Assembly: GCA_035452965.1 (NCBI GenBank)
Contig: DAOTCE010000029.1
Coordinates: forward strand, 1 to 64,000
Length of the DNA: 64,000 nt
DNA from: Candidatus Paceibacterota bacterium
GTDB lineage: Bacteria; Verrucomicrobiota; Verrucomicrobiia; Limisphaerales; UBA8199
Direction: 5' to 3'
This document shows positions 24,071-33,283 of this stretch, piece after piece (within the stretch, counting starts at the first letter, position 1; every line of letters starts with the position of its first letter). The notes below the pieces were generated by a model. It was given only the letters and a program-made list of their open reading frames with translations, was not told where the DNA came from and searched no databases. A program made the position numbers and the translations under genes.

Positions 24071-25846
24071 ATGAAGAAACTGCTCCTATGTTGCTTGCTG
24101 ATTAAGCTGTCTCTCCCTGTCCAGGTCGGGGCTGCGGAGGGGACCAACGTTCCTGCCGCGGCCAGGCAAACCTGGCTGGCTTCGCAGGTGCCGGATTTCC
24201 GGGGCGAGGGTTTTCCGGAAATGCGCGAGCAATGGGATACCGCCGTCCAACCCGTCAGTCCCGAGAAGAACCCCGAGGTCGAGGCGGCTTTTCGGCTCGC
24301 CGAAAACAACGCGCGCCAGGCCAACGAGGCGTTTTATCGCTCGCGCAAGTTCATAGATGGATGGCTCGAATACGCCGACGCCGAAACGGGCTTGATCCCG
24401 CGCAACCTGGATCCGGAAGGCAGATTCTGGAATGGGCGCGACACAGCCGCCGACAATTACCCTTTCATGGTACTGACCGCCGCGATGACGGACCCATCAC
24501 TTTTCGGAGGACGCCTGCTCCAGATGCTCCACACCGAGACGAAGCTCACCTCCAGATTGGACCGGTTGCCGGACGATTACTCCTTCAGCAAACGCGGGTG
24601 GCGGCGCGAGAACATTGAACTTGCAGAGCTTATCTTCGATGGAGCGGAATATGTGAAAGATGGCCTGCTCCCAATCACCGAATGGATCGGACGGAGTCCG
24701 TGGAGCGCTCGCGCCGTGGGTATTACCGATGACATTTGGAAGCACGCCAAAGTTGAGACAGAGTTCGGACCAATTCCGACCCGAAATCTCGAGGTTAACG
24801 GAGACCTGCTGCAAGCCTGCGCGCGGCTGTTCTGGTTCACTGGACAGCGCAAATACCTTGATTGGGCCATTCGGTTGGGGGATTATTACCTGCTCGGGGA
24901 TCAACATCCCACGCGAGTGGATCACGAGCTGCGGCTCGGCGATCACTCATGCGAAGTCATTAACGGGCTTTCGGAGCTATACTTTGCCTGCGCGCACGCG
25001 GCTCCGGCCAAACGGGAAGCCTACCGCAAGCCACTGCACGAGCTCTATGATCGCCTGCTCGAAGTTGCCGTAAACGAGCACGGGCTGTTTTACCTGAAAG
25101 TCAATCCCCGGACCGGCGAGCATTCGCGAGAGCTCACGGACAACTGGGGTTACAACTACGATGGCTTTTACACGGTCTATTTGTTGGAGCAGAAGACGGA
25201 ATACCGTGAGGCGGTGCGCAAAGCTCTTTCCAACCTGCGCGAGCATTACACAGGCCAGGGCGGCATGTGCCAGAGCGGCAGCGCCGATGGTTATGCTGAT
25301 TCCATCGAAGGCGCGATAACACTCCTGAACCGCGAAGTGGTGCCATCGGCGGCTGCCTGGGTGGATACCGAGATCCGCACCATGTGGAGCCGCCAGCGGA
25401 GTTCCGGTGTGATCGAGGGCTGGCACGGGGACGGAAACTCGGCGCGGACCTCGCTCATGTACGCGCTTTGGAAAACGCAAGGCATCACGGTGCGGCCATG
25501 GCGGGCGGATGTGCGGTTCGGTGCTGTCAGGCACGGAAACAGGCTCCTGATCAGCATGACAGCCGATAGACCGTGGAAGGGCGAACTGGTCTTCGATATT
25601 GAACGTCATAAGCAGCACATGCGTTTGCCGCTGGACTATCCGCGCATCAACCAGTTCCCGGAGTGGTTCACGGCAAAACCCGGCACAGGCTATATCTTCA
25701 CCGAACCAGGCAAGAAAGCGGGCATGGGACGACAGCAAGGCAACCGCGGGGTGGACCTCTCGGTCAGGTCACTCAATCAGGGGAAACGCGTCCATTTGGA
25801 GCCCAGCCGTGAGCTGAGGTTGATCGTTGAACCAGCCAACAGGTAA
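24071..25846 (+). CDS. Secreted helical-barrel-like protein of unknown function
   Basis: A 591-residue protein with a signal peptide (MKKLLLCCLLIKLSLPVQVGA). The body is rich in amphipathic helices with Trp/Tyr/Gly motifs typical of (alpha/alpha)6-barrel sugar-active enzymes: NEAFYRSRKFIDGWLEYAD, ACARLFWFTGQRKYLDWAIR, LGDYYLLGDQHPTR, DHSCEVINGLSELYFACA, DNWGYNYDGFYTVYLL and ARTSLMYALWKTQGI. A beta-rich tail (about 490-590) follows. I cannot assign a GH or PL family. It sits between fucosidase and rhamnosidase-like genes, so a role in degrading the same glycan is a fair inference. Confidence 0.7.
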   Translation: MKKLLLCCLLIKLSLPVQVGAAEGTNVPAAARQTWLASQVPDFRGEGFPEMREQWDTAVQPVSPEKNPEVEAAFRLAENNARQANEAFYRSRKFIDGWLEYADAETGLIPRNLDPEGRFWNGRDTAADNYPFMVLTAAMTDPSLFGGRLLQMLHTETKLTSRLDRLPDDYSFSKRGWRRENIELAELIFDGAEYVKDGLLPITEWIGRSPWSARAVGITDDIWKHAKVETEFGPIPTRNLEVNGDLLQACARLFWFTGQRKYLDWAIRLGDYYLLGDQHPTRVDHELRLGDHSCEVINGLSELYFACAHAAPAKREAYRKPLHELYDRLLEVAVNEHGLFYLKVNPRTGEHSRELTDNWGYNYDGFYTVYLLEQKTEYREAVRKALSNLREHYTGQGGMCQSGSADGYADSIEGAITLLNREVVPSAAAWVDTEIRTMWSRQRSSGVIEGWHGDGNSARTSLMYALWKTQGITVRPWRADVRFGAVRHGNRLLISMTADRPWKGELVFDIERHKQHMRLPLDYPRINQFPEWFTAKPGTGYIFTEPGKKAGMGRQQGNRGVDLSVRSLNQGKRVHLEPSRELRLIVEPANR

Positions 25847-25948
25847 ACACGCGTGCACCGCGTCCCAAAATCTCCCTGGTTCGGATCAACGGTTCACCCG
25901 CGCAACGCTCAGCATGGGCAATTGCCCCAAGAGCGAGTTCCGTGCGCG

Positions 25949-28207
25949 CTATCGCTCAGCTTCCAGCCAAAAGAGCGAATGGTACGGTTCAAGGGTGAGT
26001 TTTGCGCTGGCGGAGTTTGACGCCGGACCGTTGTTCCGGCAGCCAGCCAACGCCTCGACCGTTCCCTTGTGCGGGTCCCACACCTCCAATTCGAAGCTCC
26101 CTCTGAGCTTCACCGGGACGTCCACTGTGGTGCCGCCAAGGTTCGCGAAATAGAACAAGTGCCGGCCACCGGCCACCTTGTGAATGCAGCGCACGTTTTC
26201 ATCAGCCGGGTATTCCACGTCAAAGCTGTCCGCCATCTTGAGCAGGGTATCCCGCAGCACCTGTCCGCCAGGGCGGGGAATGAAGCACGCCTTTCCGCCG
26301 CGGCGATTCGACGCCATCTCCGCTGTCCGGCCGTCCGGAAGAATTGAGCGCACCAGTTTCAATATCTCACGGTCTTGGTTCGGCTCGGCGGACTTGGAAG
26401 GCAGGCGGGTGGTAAAAATCACCTTCCCTCCGCTCTTATAAAAATCCCTTGCCGTTCGCATATTGCCGACGGATATCGTCCCGCACGAAGGAATGATGAG
26501 CACCCGGAAATCCTCGCGGTTCACCTTGTTCCGGAGTCGAAGGATTCCATCAGCCACAACGCATTTCTCCTCCATCACCTCCGGGTGAAGGAAGGTGAAG
26601 TCCTTGCCCGCCGTCTCGGTAAGCCAGTTCGCGACATCCACATAATCGATTTGGGCAGTCGCCGCTTTGTAGTATTCGTCGTCAGGGTCCGGCGGGCCGT
26701 CTATGTTCGAAGGGCCTTTTCGCTTATCGAAGAAGTGTTGTGCCTGCAATGAGTGAATCGGATAGAGCACCGCGATGTCGGCCACGTGCCGTCCCTCCGG
26801 TTGCAGCATCACATTCAGCCGCGCCAGAAACCTCGTGAAGTCCCGCAGATGCTCCGCGTAAAGCGGATTGCGATGCGACAACTCGGGCTTGTAGGTAACG
26901 TTGGCCGTATCGTACCACACGGCATGGGGAATCATCATGTTGATCCCCTTGGCATATTGGTCCATCGCAATCGAGTAAATCTGGTTCCAGGAGAGGTCCC
27001 CGGGCTTCCTATAGTCCGGCATCGCGCCGTAGGTTTCGGACATCACCAGAGACCTGTCCCAATTGTAAGCGGAGGAACTGATCAGCTTGTAGAACCTCTC
27101 TGCCGGGCGGCTGCCGCCGATCTTATCCACCCCTGGAATTTCAAGATGCCTGAAGGACTTGATCAGATCGCCGGAGGCGTTCACCGGCACCAACGCCTCC
27201 TCGGGCGCGGTATGCCCGGTCGCGGTGACGCCGTGCGCAACAGACCAGTCATTCGCTTCCTTGGTGAATCCCTTGGCATACAATTCCGCCCGGAAGCCAA
27301 ACAAGCGGTTCCGGGCTGATTCGGTTTCCGGACCAATGTCATACCATGCCGCGGGATACAAAAGGACCGGACTGACGCCGTATTCCGCCTTAAATCTCTC
27401 GTTGAAGGAATCCGTCCACATGCGAAACCCGGCGTGAAACATGGAAGGCTCGTCAAAAAACGTTCCGCTGATGACCGTTCCAAAGAATTCCTTGAAGCGC
27501 GAATAATACGCTTCATGTGTCATCTCAATATAGTTTCGCGAGTATTCCGGGTTGAGGTAATCAACAATAGGTTCTCCGTCCTTAACACACACAAAAATCA
27601 TGACCTTCCATCGCCCCGGGGGAACCTTCCATCGCAGCGATCCATTCAACACCTTGCCCGTCAAGTCCACGCGCTTCAGGCTCGCGACATTCATTGCCAC
27701 GACCCCCATGAGCTTCCCCGGCGGCATTTGCTTCTCATACTCAACCGGGCCGGTCACTTCCTCCTCAGCCTTATCGAGGCGCTTGATCGTTTGTTCCGGG
27801 AATCTGAGCTTAAAGCGCGGGACACCGTCGCCGGTCGTGAAAGCCCCGCCCGATCCGCTGGGAAACCCGTATTCATCGTACAAGCTCATGGTCAGCCCTA
27901 GTTCCCTGGCCTTGTCCAACGCCGCACCGTAGATCTGGAAATAATCTTCGGTCAGATACTCGGGCCTGAAGTTCTTCTTAAACGGCAGGATGCCGAACCC
28001 GCCGTAACCGCATTTGTCCCGGAACTCCTGCATTTGGTTGGTTATTCCCTCGCGGGTCACAGTGGTGTTATTCCAGAACCAAAGCGGCCTGGGCCAAAAT
28101 TTGACCGGAGGGTTATGAAATGTGTCCTTGCGAAAAACCTGTCCCGGGCATGGATTGGGATGCAGCCACAAGGTCGCCAGCAAGATCATCCAGGCATGAG
28201 ATTTCAT
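25949..28207 (-). CDS. GH106-like alpha-L-rhamnosidase family protein, secreted
   Basis: About 752 residues. The start at the ATG at 28207 (MKSHAWMILLATLWLHPNPC) gives a signal peptide; an upstream TTG is less likely. The N-terminal barrel half shows WPRPLWFWNNTTVTREGIT, FRDKCGYGGFGILPF, GAALDKARELGLTMSLYDEY, GFPSGSGG, FFDEPSMFHAGFRMW and TATGHTAPEEALVPVNASGD, typical of large GH106/GH-like proteins that open with a W-W/WFWN-type motif. Mid-region: MSETYGAMPDYRKPGDLSW. The C-terminus has beta-sandwich sequence. Family assignment is from motif memory; GH106 is my best guess and substrate specificity is not shown. Convergent with the 24071 gene. Confidence 0.72.
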   Translation of the reverse strand: MKSHAWMILLATLWLHPNPCPGQVFRKDTFHNPPVKFWPRPLWFWNNTTVTREGITNQMQEFRDKCGYGGFGILPFKKNFRPEYLTEDYFQIYGAALDKARELGLTMSLYDEYGFPSGSGGAFTTGDGVPRFKLRFPEQTIKRLDKAEEEVTGPVEYEKQMPPGKLMGVVAMNVASLKRVDLTGKVLNGSLRWKVPPGRWKVMIFVCVKDGEPIVDYLNPEYSRNYIEMTHEAYYSRFKEFFGTVISGTFFDEPSMFHAGFRMWTDSFNERFKAEYGVSPVLLYPAAWYDIGPETESARNRLFGFRAELYAKGFTKEANDWSVAHGVTATGHTAPEEALVPVNASGDLIKSFRHLEIPGVDKIGGSRPAERFYKLISSSAYNWDRSLVMSETYGAMPDYRKPGDLSWNQIYSIAMDQYAKGINMMIPHAVWYDTANVTYKPELSHRNPLYAEHLRDFTRFLARLNVMLQPEGRHVADIAVLYPIHSLQAQHFFDKRKGPSNIDGPPDPDDEYYKAATAQIDYVDVANWLTETAGKDFTFLHPEVMEEKCVVADGILRLRNKVNREDFRVLIIPSCGTISVGNMRTARDFYKSGGKVIFTTRLPSKSAEPNQDREILKLVRSILPDGRTAEMASNRRGGKACFIPRPGGQVLRDTLLKMADSFDVEYPADENVRCIHKVAGGRHLFYFANLGGTTVDVPVKLRGSFELEVWDPHKGTVEALAGCRNNGPASNSASAKLTLEPYHSLFWLEAER

Positions 28208-28585
28208 ACATCTAACAAACAAGAGTCACCCTCGCCAGTAGCGCCCGGCAAACAAGTGCCCGCACAGCTTGTTTCAGAAACCGCCGCTCTATCCATTTGA
28301 GCTATGGGGGCGACTGCAGATCCAAGGGTAGTTAGAGATTGGATTTGGTGCAAATGGTCTTTGTTGGAGGGGGCGGACAGGCGGACAGCAGAATCCTGCG
28401 CCCCTACTTCCAGCGCCACCGCTATCTGCTCAAGCAGCTCTGCGCTTTGGCCCACGAAAGCCTGGCCGAATACCCGTGCAAAGATGGAATATGGAACCTC
28501 CTGCTGTCGGCTGCTGCAATGAGTGCGGGAACTTTCATGCACAGGCGCGTGCGGTGGGGGTGGCAAGGCCGCCGCTCCTGTCGGC
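28208..28585. other. Right border of the island
   Basis: About 380 bp between the rhamnosidase-like gene start and the 3' end of the astacin gene. It contains the second copy of the 94-bp repeat (28277-28370). An open minus-strand frame here encodes the spurious APIAQMDRAAVSE peptide that arises from translating tRNA sequence. Confidence 0.7.
28277..28370. repeat. 94-bp direct repeat, copy 2, with truncated tRNA-Arg
   Basis: Contains the first 35 nt of tRNA-Arg(CCT) on the minus strand (28277-28311) and its 59-bp upstream flank. The 3' half of the tRNA is missing; the sequence diverges exactly inside the anticodon loop. The copy cannot make a functional tRNA. It has 90 of 94 positions identical with 21063-21156. 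Confidence 0.85.
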
Positions 28586-31264
28586 TCAGGGTGATGCAAC
28601 GCGATAAAAGCGGACGGGATAATTGCTGGCGAACGGATCCAGAAAGAAGAAGTTCGTTGTTGTGGCGGTGAAATTGGTTAGGTCCGTCCAGTTTACCGGA
28701 GGTGCCGCCAAGTTCGTAGCCGCTTGTATACGGCAGTGCTGCCCGATCTCCACCGAAATAGGTGCCGAAAGCCCGGCGGAGGTGTAACTGAACGGCAGAA
28801 GAAAGGCCGGAGCCGATGGGCTATTCGTCGCCTGAAGAGTGCGGCTGAATTCGCTGGTATCGCCCGTTACCACGTCGCTTGCGGTTGCCGAGAAGTAGTG
28901 CCCCTCAAAGTCGCCATCCATCACCAGCGAGAAGTACGCTGCTCCGTTGGCGTCTGTTTGAGCAAATGCGGTTCCGAAATAGAATTGCCCTTCGCCGTGA
29001 TCGCTGGAATGCGCCACGGGGTTTCGATAGACATCTATCCAATAGTGGCGATCAGGATTGCTGCTCAGGAAGCCGGCGATGGTTGTGGCCTGGCTGTTAG
29101 CGAAAGCGTTGGTCAAAACCGGGTAGCTTTGCATGGCGTTTGGGCCCGGGATGGCGTGGGCATGGTTTGTGGTGACGCCGTCTCCGTTCAGGTCCAAGCC
29201 TAGTCCATCGTGATCGAAGATAGCGTTGCCCCGGATGGCGTTGTTCGTGGTGGCATCATCATACAGGACCACACCAATCCAGGAATGAGCGATGGTGTTG
29301 CCTTCCCCGAGCGCTATGCTTCCGATTGAGTTTCGACTTGCGCCGTTCCATAGAGCCACGTTGGCAAATGCATTGGGCAACCCGTTGGTCCCGCCCGCGT
29401 CAAGCCCCATCCAGTTTCCCACGATTGTATTGCAGTCCGAGCCCGGATCGCCAACGACCAACCCGTACGACCCGTTGCCCGAGATAAGATTGCGGGCTGA
29501 GGAGAATGCGCCTCCCAGGAGATTGGAGCTGGCGCCGCCAAAAACGGTCAGACCCGCGAACCCGTTGGGCACCGCCACGGTCCCCGTGGAGTCCGTGCCG
29601 AAGTAGTTGCCTTGAATGGTATTGTGGGAGGTGCCCGCGCCTTCGATGCGCAAGCCCTCGGAAGGTTGGCCGGAAAACACGTTCCCGCTGACCAGGTTGC
29701 TCTGTGCTCCATGGATGATGTACATGCCGGTGAATGTATTCGGCAATGGACCGGAGCCGCCCTGGTTCAAGCCGACAAAGTTCCCTTGCACGAGGTTGCC
29801 GCTGGTGCCGTGATCGCCTATCCAAAGGCCAAAGTCCGCGTTGCCTGAAATGATATTTCGCGAGCCGGGTGCGGCTCCACCTACTACGTTAGCTTTTGCA
29901 TGGTTGACGAAGATTGCTCCTCCAAACTCATTTGGCACAGCGGCATTACCCTCTGCATCTGTTCCGATGTAATTGCCCAAAATGATATTGGCCCCGGTGC
30001 CTGCATCAGTGACGAAAACCCCGTACCCTTTGTTGCCTGAAATGACGTTTCGGTCTGCCGTGTTCGTTCCTCCGATTATGTTATTGCGCGCTCCCTGTGC
30101 GATCAGGATGCCCTGAAAAGCGTTGCCGGCCGGACTTGCGCCGGTGTGGTCCAGGCCAATCCAACAGCCTGCGATGGTGTTGTTGGTGGCATCGCCGTAG
30201 TGCAGCGTGATTCCGTTCCATTCGAAGCCTTGGATGGAAAGGCCCCTGATCTCGTTGGATGCAGAGTAGATGAGGAGGCCGGATGTGGCGCTAAACGTCT
30301 GTGGCAAAATCCGCGAGCCATTAACGACGATGAGAGGCCGGTCCGTGAATCCCGGTTGTGAGAAGCCATTCACCCTGATGCCATCGACAGCCAAGGGAGG
30401 CAGGAAGCCTGTCGGATAGATACTGAAGACACCATTGCTGAATCCCGGGTCGCCGGGAGGGAGGTCGAAAAGGACCTCCGAGCCGGGATTGTCTGCAACG
30501 TAATACAACGCAGCACGCATGCTTCCGGAGCCTGTGTCGGCGGTGGTTGTAACGACGTTCGTAATTGGTTCCGCCGGCGGACCGTACAAGTAGCGTATTG
30601 CGGCGCGATCACCGGAGCTGAGACAATAGTTCCCCATTCTGTATCTATACCTGTTAAGAAACGGCTGCTTTGGCTCTTGCGTTGGCAGCACACCGGGGCC
30701 CAGGGATGCAAAGTCCCAGCCGAGGTGCATCACGGATTCAAAATCATAGACACCGTTGGTGACACTCGCGGGATCTATGTCGAACCAAGAGAGATTTTCC
30801 TGCGCGTTTGCGATGTTATTTGTGAGCACCGTAATGTACTGGTCACGATCGGGACGAATGTTCTCATGCGTAAGGCCGAAAGAATGGCCCATCTCGTGAC
30901 AAATCTGTGCTCGGCTGAGGCTGGAGACAGATACGACCTGTGGGCTGTCCGTACTGGAAACGCTGTTGGGTCCATTTTCATGGTATGTGAAGAGAATCCA
31001 TCGGGTCTGGCTGGTGCGGGCAACAAACTTCACATTCGCAACAAGCTCCCATTCACGAAGTGCGTTCAGGTAAGTTTGCTGCTCCGCGGAGGAGAGAGTG
31101 TTTGTGAACTCGTAAGGCACGACGCCCCCGGGCCATGGGACATGTTGAGGTGATGCACCTGAGTAGAAATTTCCGGCACCTAACCTTGGTTCCGCAACGC
31201 TGCTGATCAGCATAAGAAGTACAGCAAGGCATCCCGGAGGAGAATGGCAGAGAATGGCGTTCAT
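28586..31264 (-). CDS. Secreted astacin-family metalloprotease fused to a right-handed beta-helix
   Basis: An 892-residue exported protein. After the signal peptide comes an astacin (M12A) domain: PGGVVPYEFTNTLSSAEQQ, the zinc site CHEMGHSFGLTHENIRPDRD (about residues 121-140, HExxHxxGxxHE with RPDRD) and the Met-turn DFESVMHLGWDF. Then (about 245-690) a long parallel beta-helix of repeating units such as NIIGGTNTADRNVISGN, GYGVF, ILGNYIGTDAEGNAAVPN. The tail (about 800-892) has a beta domain ending FYRVASP. A palindromic operator-like site lies 80-100 bp upstream. The beta-helix probably binds a polymer or surface, targeting the protease. A decayed relative follows at 31916-33077. Confidence 0.87.
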   Translation of the reverse strand: MNAILCHSPPGCLAVLLMLISSVAEPRLGAGNFYSGASPQHVPWPGGVVPYEFTNTLSSAEQQTYLNALREWELVANVKFVARTSQTRWILFTYHENGPNSVSSTDSPQVVSVSSLSRAQICHEMGHSFGLTHENIRPDRDQYITVLTNNIANAQENLSWFDIDPASVTNGVYDFESVMHLGWDFASLGPGVLPTQEPKQPFLNRYRYRMGNYCLSSGDRAAIRYLYGPPAEPITNVVTTTADTGSGSMRAALYYVADNPGSEVLFDLPPGDPGFSNGVFSIYPTGFLPPLAVDGIRVNGFSQPGFTDRPLIVVNGSRILPQTFSATSGLLIYSASNEIRGLSIQGFEWNGITLHYGDATNNTIAGCWIGLDHTGASPAGNAFQGILIAQGARNNIIGGTNTADRNVISGNKGYGVFVTDAGTGANIILGNYIGTDAEGNAAVPNEFGGAIFVNHAKANVVGGAAPGSRNIISGNADFGLWIGDHGTSGNLVQGNFVGLNQGGSGPLPNTFTGMYIIHGAQSNLVSGNVFSGQPSEGLRIEGAGTSHNTIQGNYFGTDSTGTVAVPNGFAGLTVFGGASSNLLGGAFSSARNLISGNGSYGLVVGDPGSDCNTIVGNWMGLDAGGTNGLPNAFANVALWNGASRNSIGSIALGEGNTIAHSWIGVVLYDDATTNNAIRGNAIFDHDGLGLDLNGDGVTTNHAHAIPGPNAMQSYPVLTNAFANSQATTIAGFLSSNPDRHYWIDVYRNPVAHSSDHGEGQFYFGTAFAQTDANGAAYFSLVMDGDFEGHYFSATASDVVTGDTSEFSRTLQATNSPSAPAFLLPFSYTSAGLSAPISVEIGQHCRIQAATNLAAPPVNWTDLTNFTATTTNFFFLDPFASNYPVRFYRVASP

Positions 31265-31915
31265 ACGAGCCCATTATTCTTTTTGGCAGAGGGACTAATA
31301 TATCTTTCGATCAATAATATGCAAACCGGACTTTATATGTTGGAAACGGTTGAAACCGTTTCCCCTGGACAGCAAGCCTCCCCCCATTGGGTTGAAACGC
31401 GGTGTTGATGAGAGTTCCTGTATACCCGCACCACCTGCATTTGCTGAAGCAGGGGTGTTAATGAAAGAGCAACGTCATGATTGGGGTCGATCCTGCGAGT
31501 GGATCGGGATGAGGTTTGAAGCGGATTCTGCGCTTGTGGCCGGTGAAGGCTGCCACGGAGATCCCCAGGGTTGTTTTCGGGAGAACCTGCTTCCGACGGT
31601 GTGGCCGTCAGGAGCACTGAAGTCATGACCTGCTGTCTGGGTCAACCGTTCCTGGGAACGCCCGCCCACGATGGTAAAATCCGTAACCGTCAAGAAGTCG
31701 GAAAACGAGCGCGCCCAACCTATGAACCGGCCTTCGACCACCCTCTCCCGCTCCCGCGGGCTAGGCACAGCGTGCAAGCCGGCGGCGGCTGGGTGAACGA
31801 ATCCCAACCGGAAGCCGGATTTTCGGAAACAGTGAACAAGACCAAAGCCATGCCCAAAGCGATGACGCTGGCGGAGCCGTTTGTGGAAATACCGCGGCAG
31901 CCGACGCGCATCGGC
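31265..31915. other. Gene-free region upstream of the astacin gene
   Basis: About 650 bp. It holds the operator-like palindrome at 31342-31363 and GC-rich sequence from 31730 to 31830 (CCACCCTCTCCCGCTCCCGC and following) that looks like dispersed intergenic repeat. Open frames on both strands have no domain support. Confidence 0.55.
31342..31363. promoter_or_regulatory. Operator-like palindrome upstream of the astacin gene
   Basis: GGAAACGGTT GA AACCGTTTCC: two perfect 10-bp arms with a 2-bp centre, 78-99 bp upstream of the astacin start codon. The GAAACGGTTT core resembles LacI/GalR-type operators. No such regulator is encoded in the window. Confidence 0.45.
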
Positions 31916-33077
31916 TTAAGCCGACGGTTCGAACAACCGATAGAACCTGGCTGCATTTGTTGCCGGAACTGTAACGGGGTTGGCCGTGCCGCTCGCAGAA
32001 TTTGTCCAGTTTGACGGTGACAGCACCCAGGTCTCCTGCAGAATCCAGCCGGGAGGATTTGGGGTCCAGGACACCTGCGTTTGGGTCACGCCGGCGGAAA
32101 CAATGGCGAGGGTGGGCGTTGCGGTTGTTCCAGTCGCAGCCAGGCACGCGGAGAATTCGGAGGTGTTGTTGTTCGTGTCGGTGGCCGTGGCGGTAATGCT
32201 CCTGCCGCCCAACGCTCCCACCGGCAACGTAGCGGAAAACGTGTTCGTGCAATTCGCCGCGTTGGTCATGCTGATTGAACCAAGGCAAGTCTGCCCTTCT
32301 CCGAAGCCGCTGGAATCGCAACTGTCGCCGGCAAAGAACTCCATCCGGAAAACCGCGTTGGCGGCGCCCGACAAATACCCCTGGATGGTTGTGTTGCCCA
32401 CGCTGCTGACGGCGTTGGTGAGCACGGGATAATTCTGCCATTGGTTCGGCAGGCCGGCGGCTGTCCCGGCACCAGCGTCAGTCCGCCAATCGTGTTGGAC
32501 TGTCCACCCACCGTTATCCCCGCCAGAATGTTCGACACCGCCAGCGTCCCGGTCACGTCCGTGCCAATGAAATTGCCCCGCACCACGTTGAAGCGCGCCG
32601 TCCCGGTGATCAAGATGCCATTTTGACTGCCGGAAATGATGTTGCGCGCAGCCGTTGTGTCACCGCCGATCAGGTTGCCGCTGGATTGCAGCCGGATGCC
32701 TTGCGCGGCACTGGTATATAGCGCCCGCGCACGGTGCCGGTCCGTGCCGATGAAATTCCCCTGCACAATGTCCACCGAGATGCTGCCGCTGAGGTCCATG
32801 CCGATACTCGCGCCGGCAATGACATCGCGCGCAGCCGGAGTGGTGCCGCCAATGATCACGGCCTCCTGCACCACGGGCAACGCGGAGCCGAGAACTAATG
32901 TGTAAGGCGGCCCGGCATGTTAAATGCTATGATGTCAGGACCGAGGTTGGTGTTCGCGTCCCACATAGCCTGGCGCAGCGAACCGGGGCCGCCATCGTTG
33001 ACGGTGGTGACAGTAAACGTGGCCCCCGAAGGTGACAAGGCCGTAGCGACCCAACAAGTGGCGGCGAATGTCTTCAT
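31916..33077 (-). pseudogene. Decayed secreted beta-helix protein
   Basis: Three successive minus-strand frames encode pieces of one protein. Frame 1 (start 33077) gives a signal peptide and TFTVTTVNDGGPGSLRQAMW, DIIAFNMPG, the usual N-terminus of these proteins, then ends at 32895. Frame 2 (to about 32450) gives beta-helix units (NLIGGDTTAARNIISGSQNG, GNFIGTDVTGTLAV, NTIGGLT). Frame 3 (to 31916) gives the C-terminal part NAVSSVGNTTIQGYLSG ... FSATLPVGALGG ... NAARFYRLFEPSA. At least two frameshifts, and the junction near 32450 has lost the expected unit between LTLVPG and the WQNYPVLTN stretch. It is related to the intact beta-helix gene at 28586-31264. Confidence 0.7.
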
Positions 33078-33231
33078 AGCAATGGTCCCGCTCTTTGCTC
33101 CAGGTCGGCGCTGGAGGCCAGTGTTAACCACATCAGCCGCGAGGCAGCAGGACCGGTCATCAGCATTGCCACTACTGATTCTCGTCCTTAATTCGCATTG
33201 TGCAAGTGGAAGTTCAAACTGGTTCTTCCTC

Positions 33232-33276
33232 ACCCGCGCAGCGCTCAGTACAGGCGGGCGCGCAAAAGCAAATGCC
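33232..33276. repeat. Repeat family D, copy 2 (about 45 bp)
   Basis: ACCCGCGCAGCGCTC, spacer, GGCGGGCGCGCAAAAGCA and AATGCC, matching 21654-21699. It lies just downstream of the FtsK-like ATPase stop, between it and the pseudogene. Confidence 0.6.
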
Positions 33277-33283
33277 AGCAGTT

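Noticed and set aside
28204..28599. Minus-strand ORF containing APIAQMDRAAVSE
   Set aside because: This peptide is the known artefact of translating a tRNA sequence; here it is the truncated tRNA-Arg.
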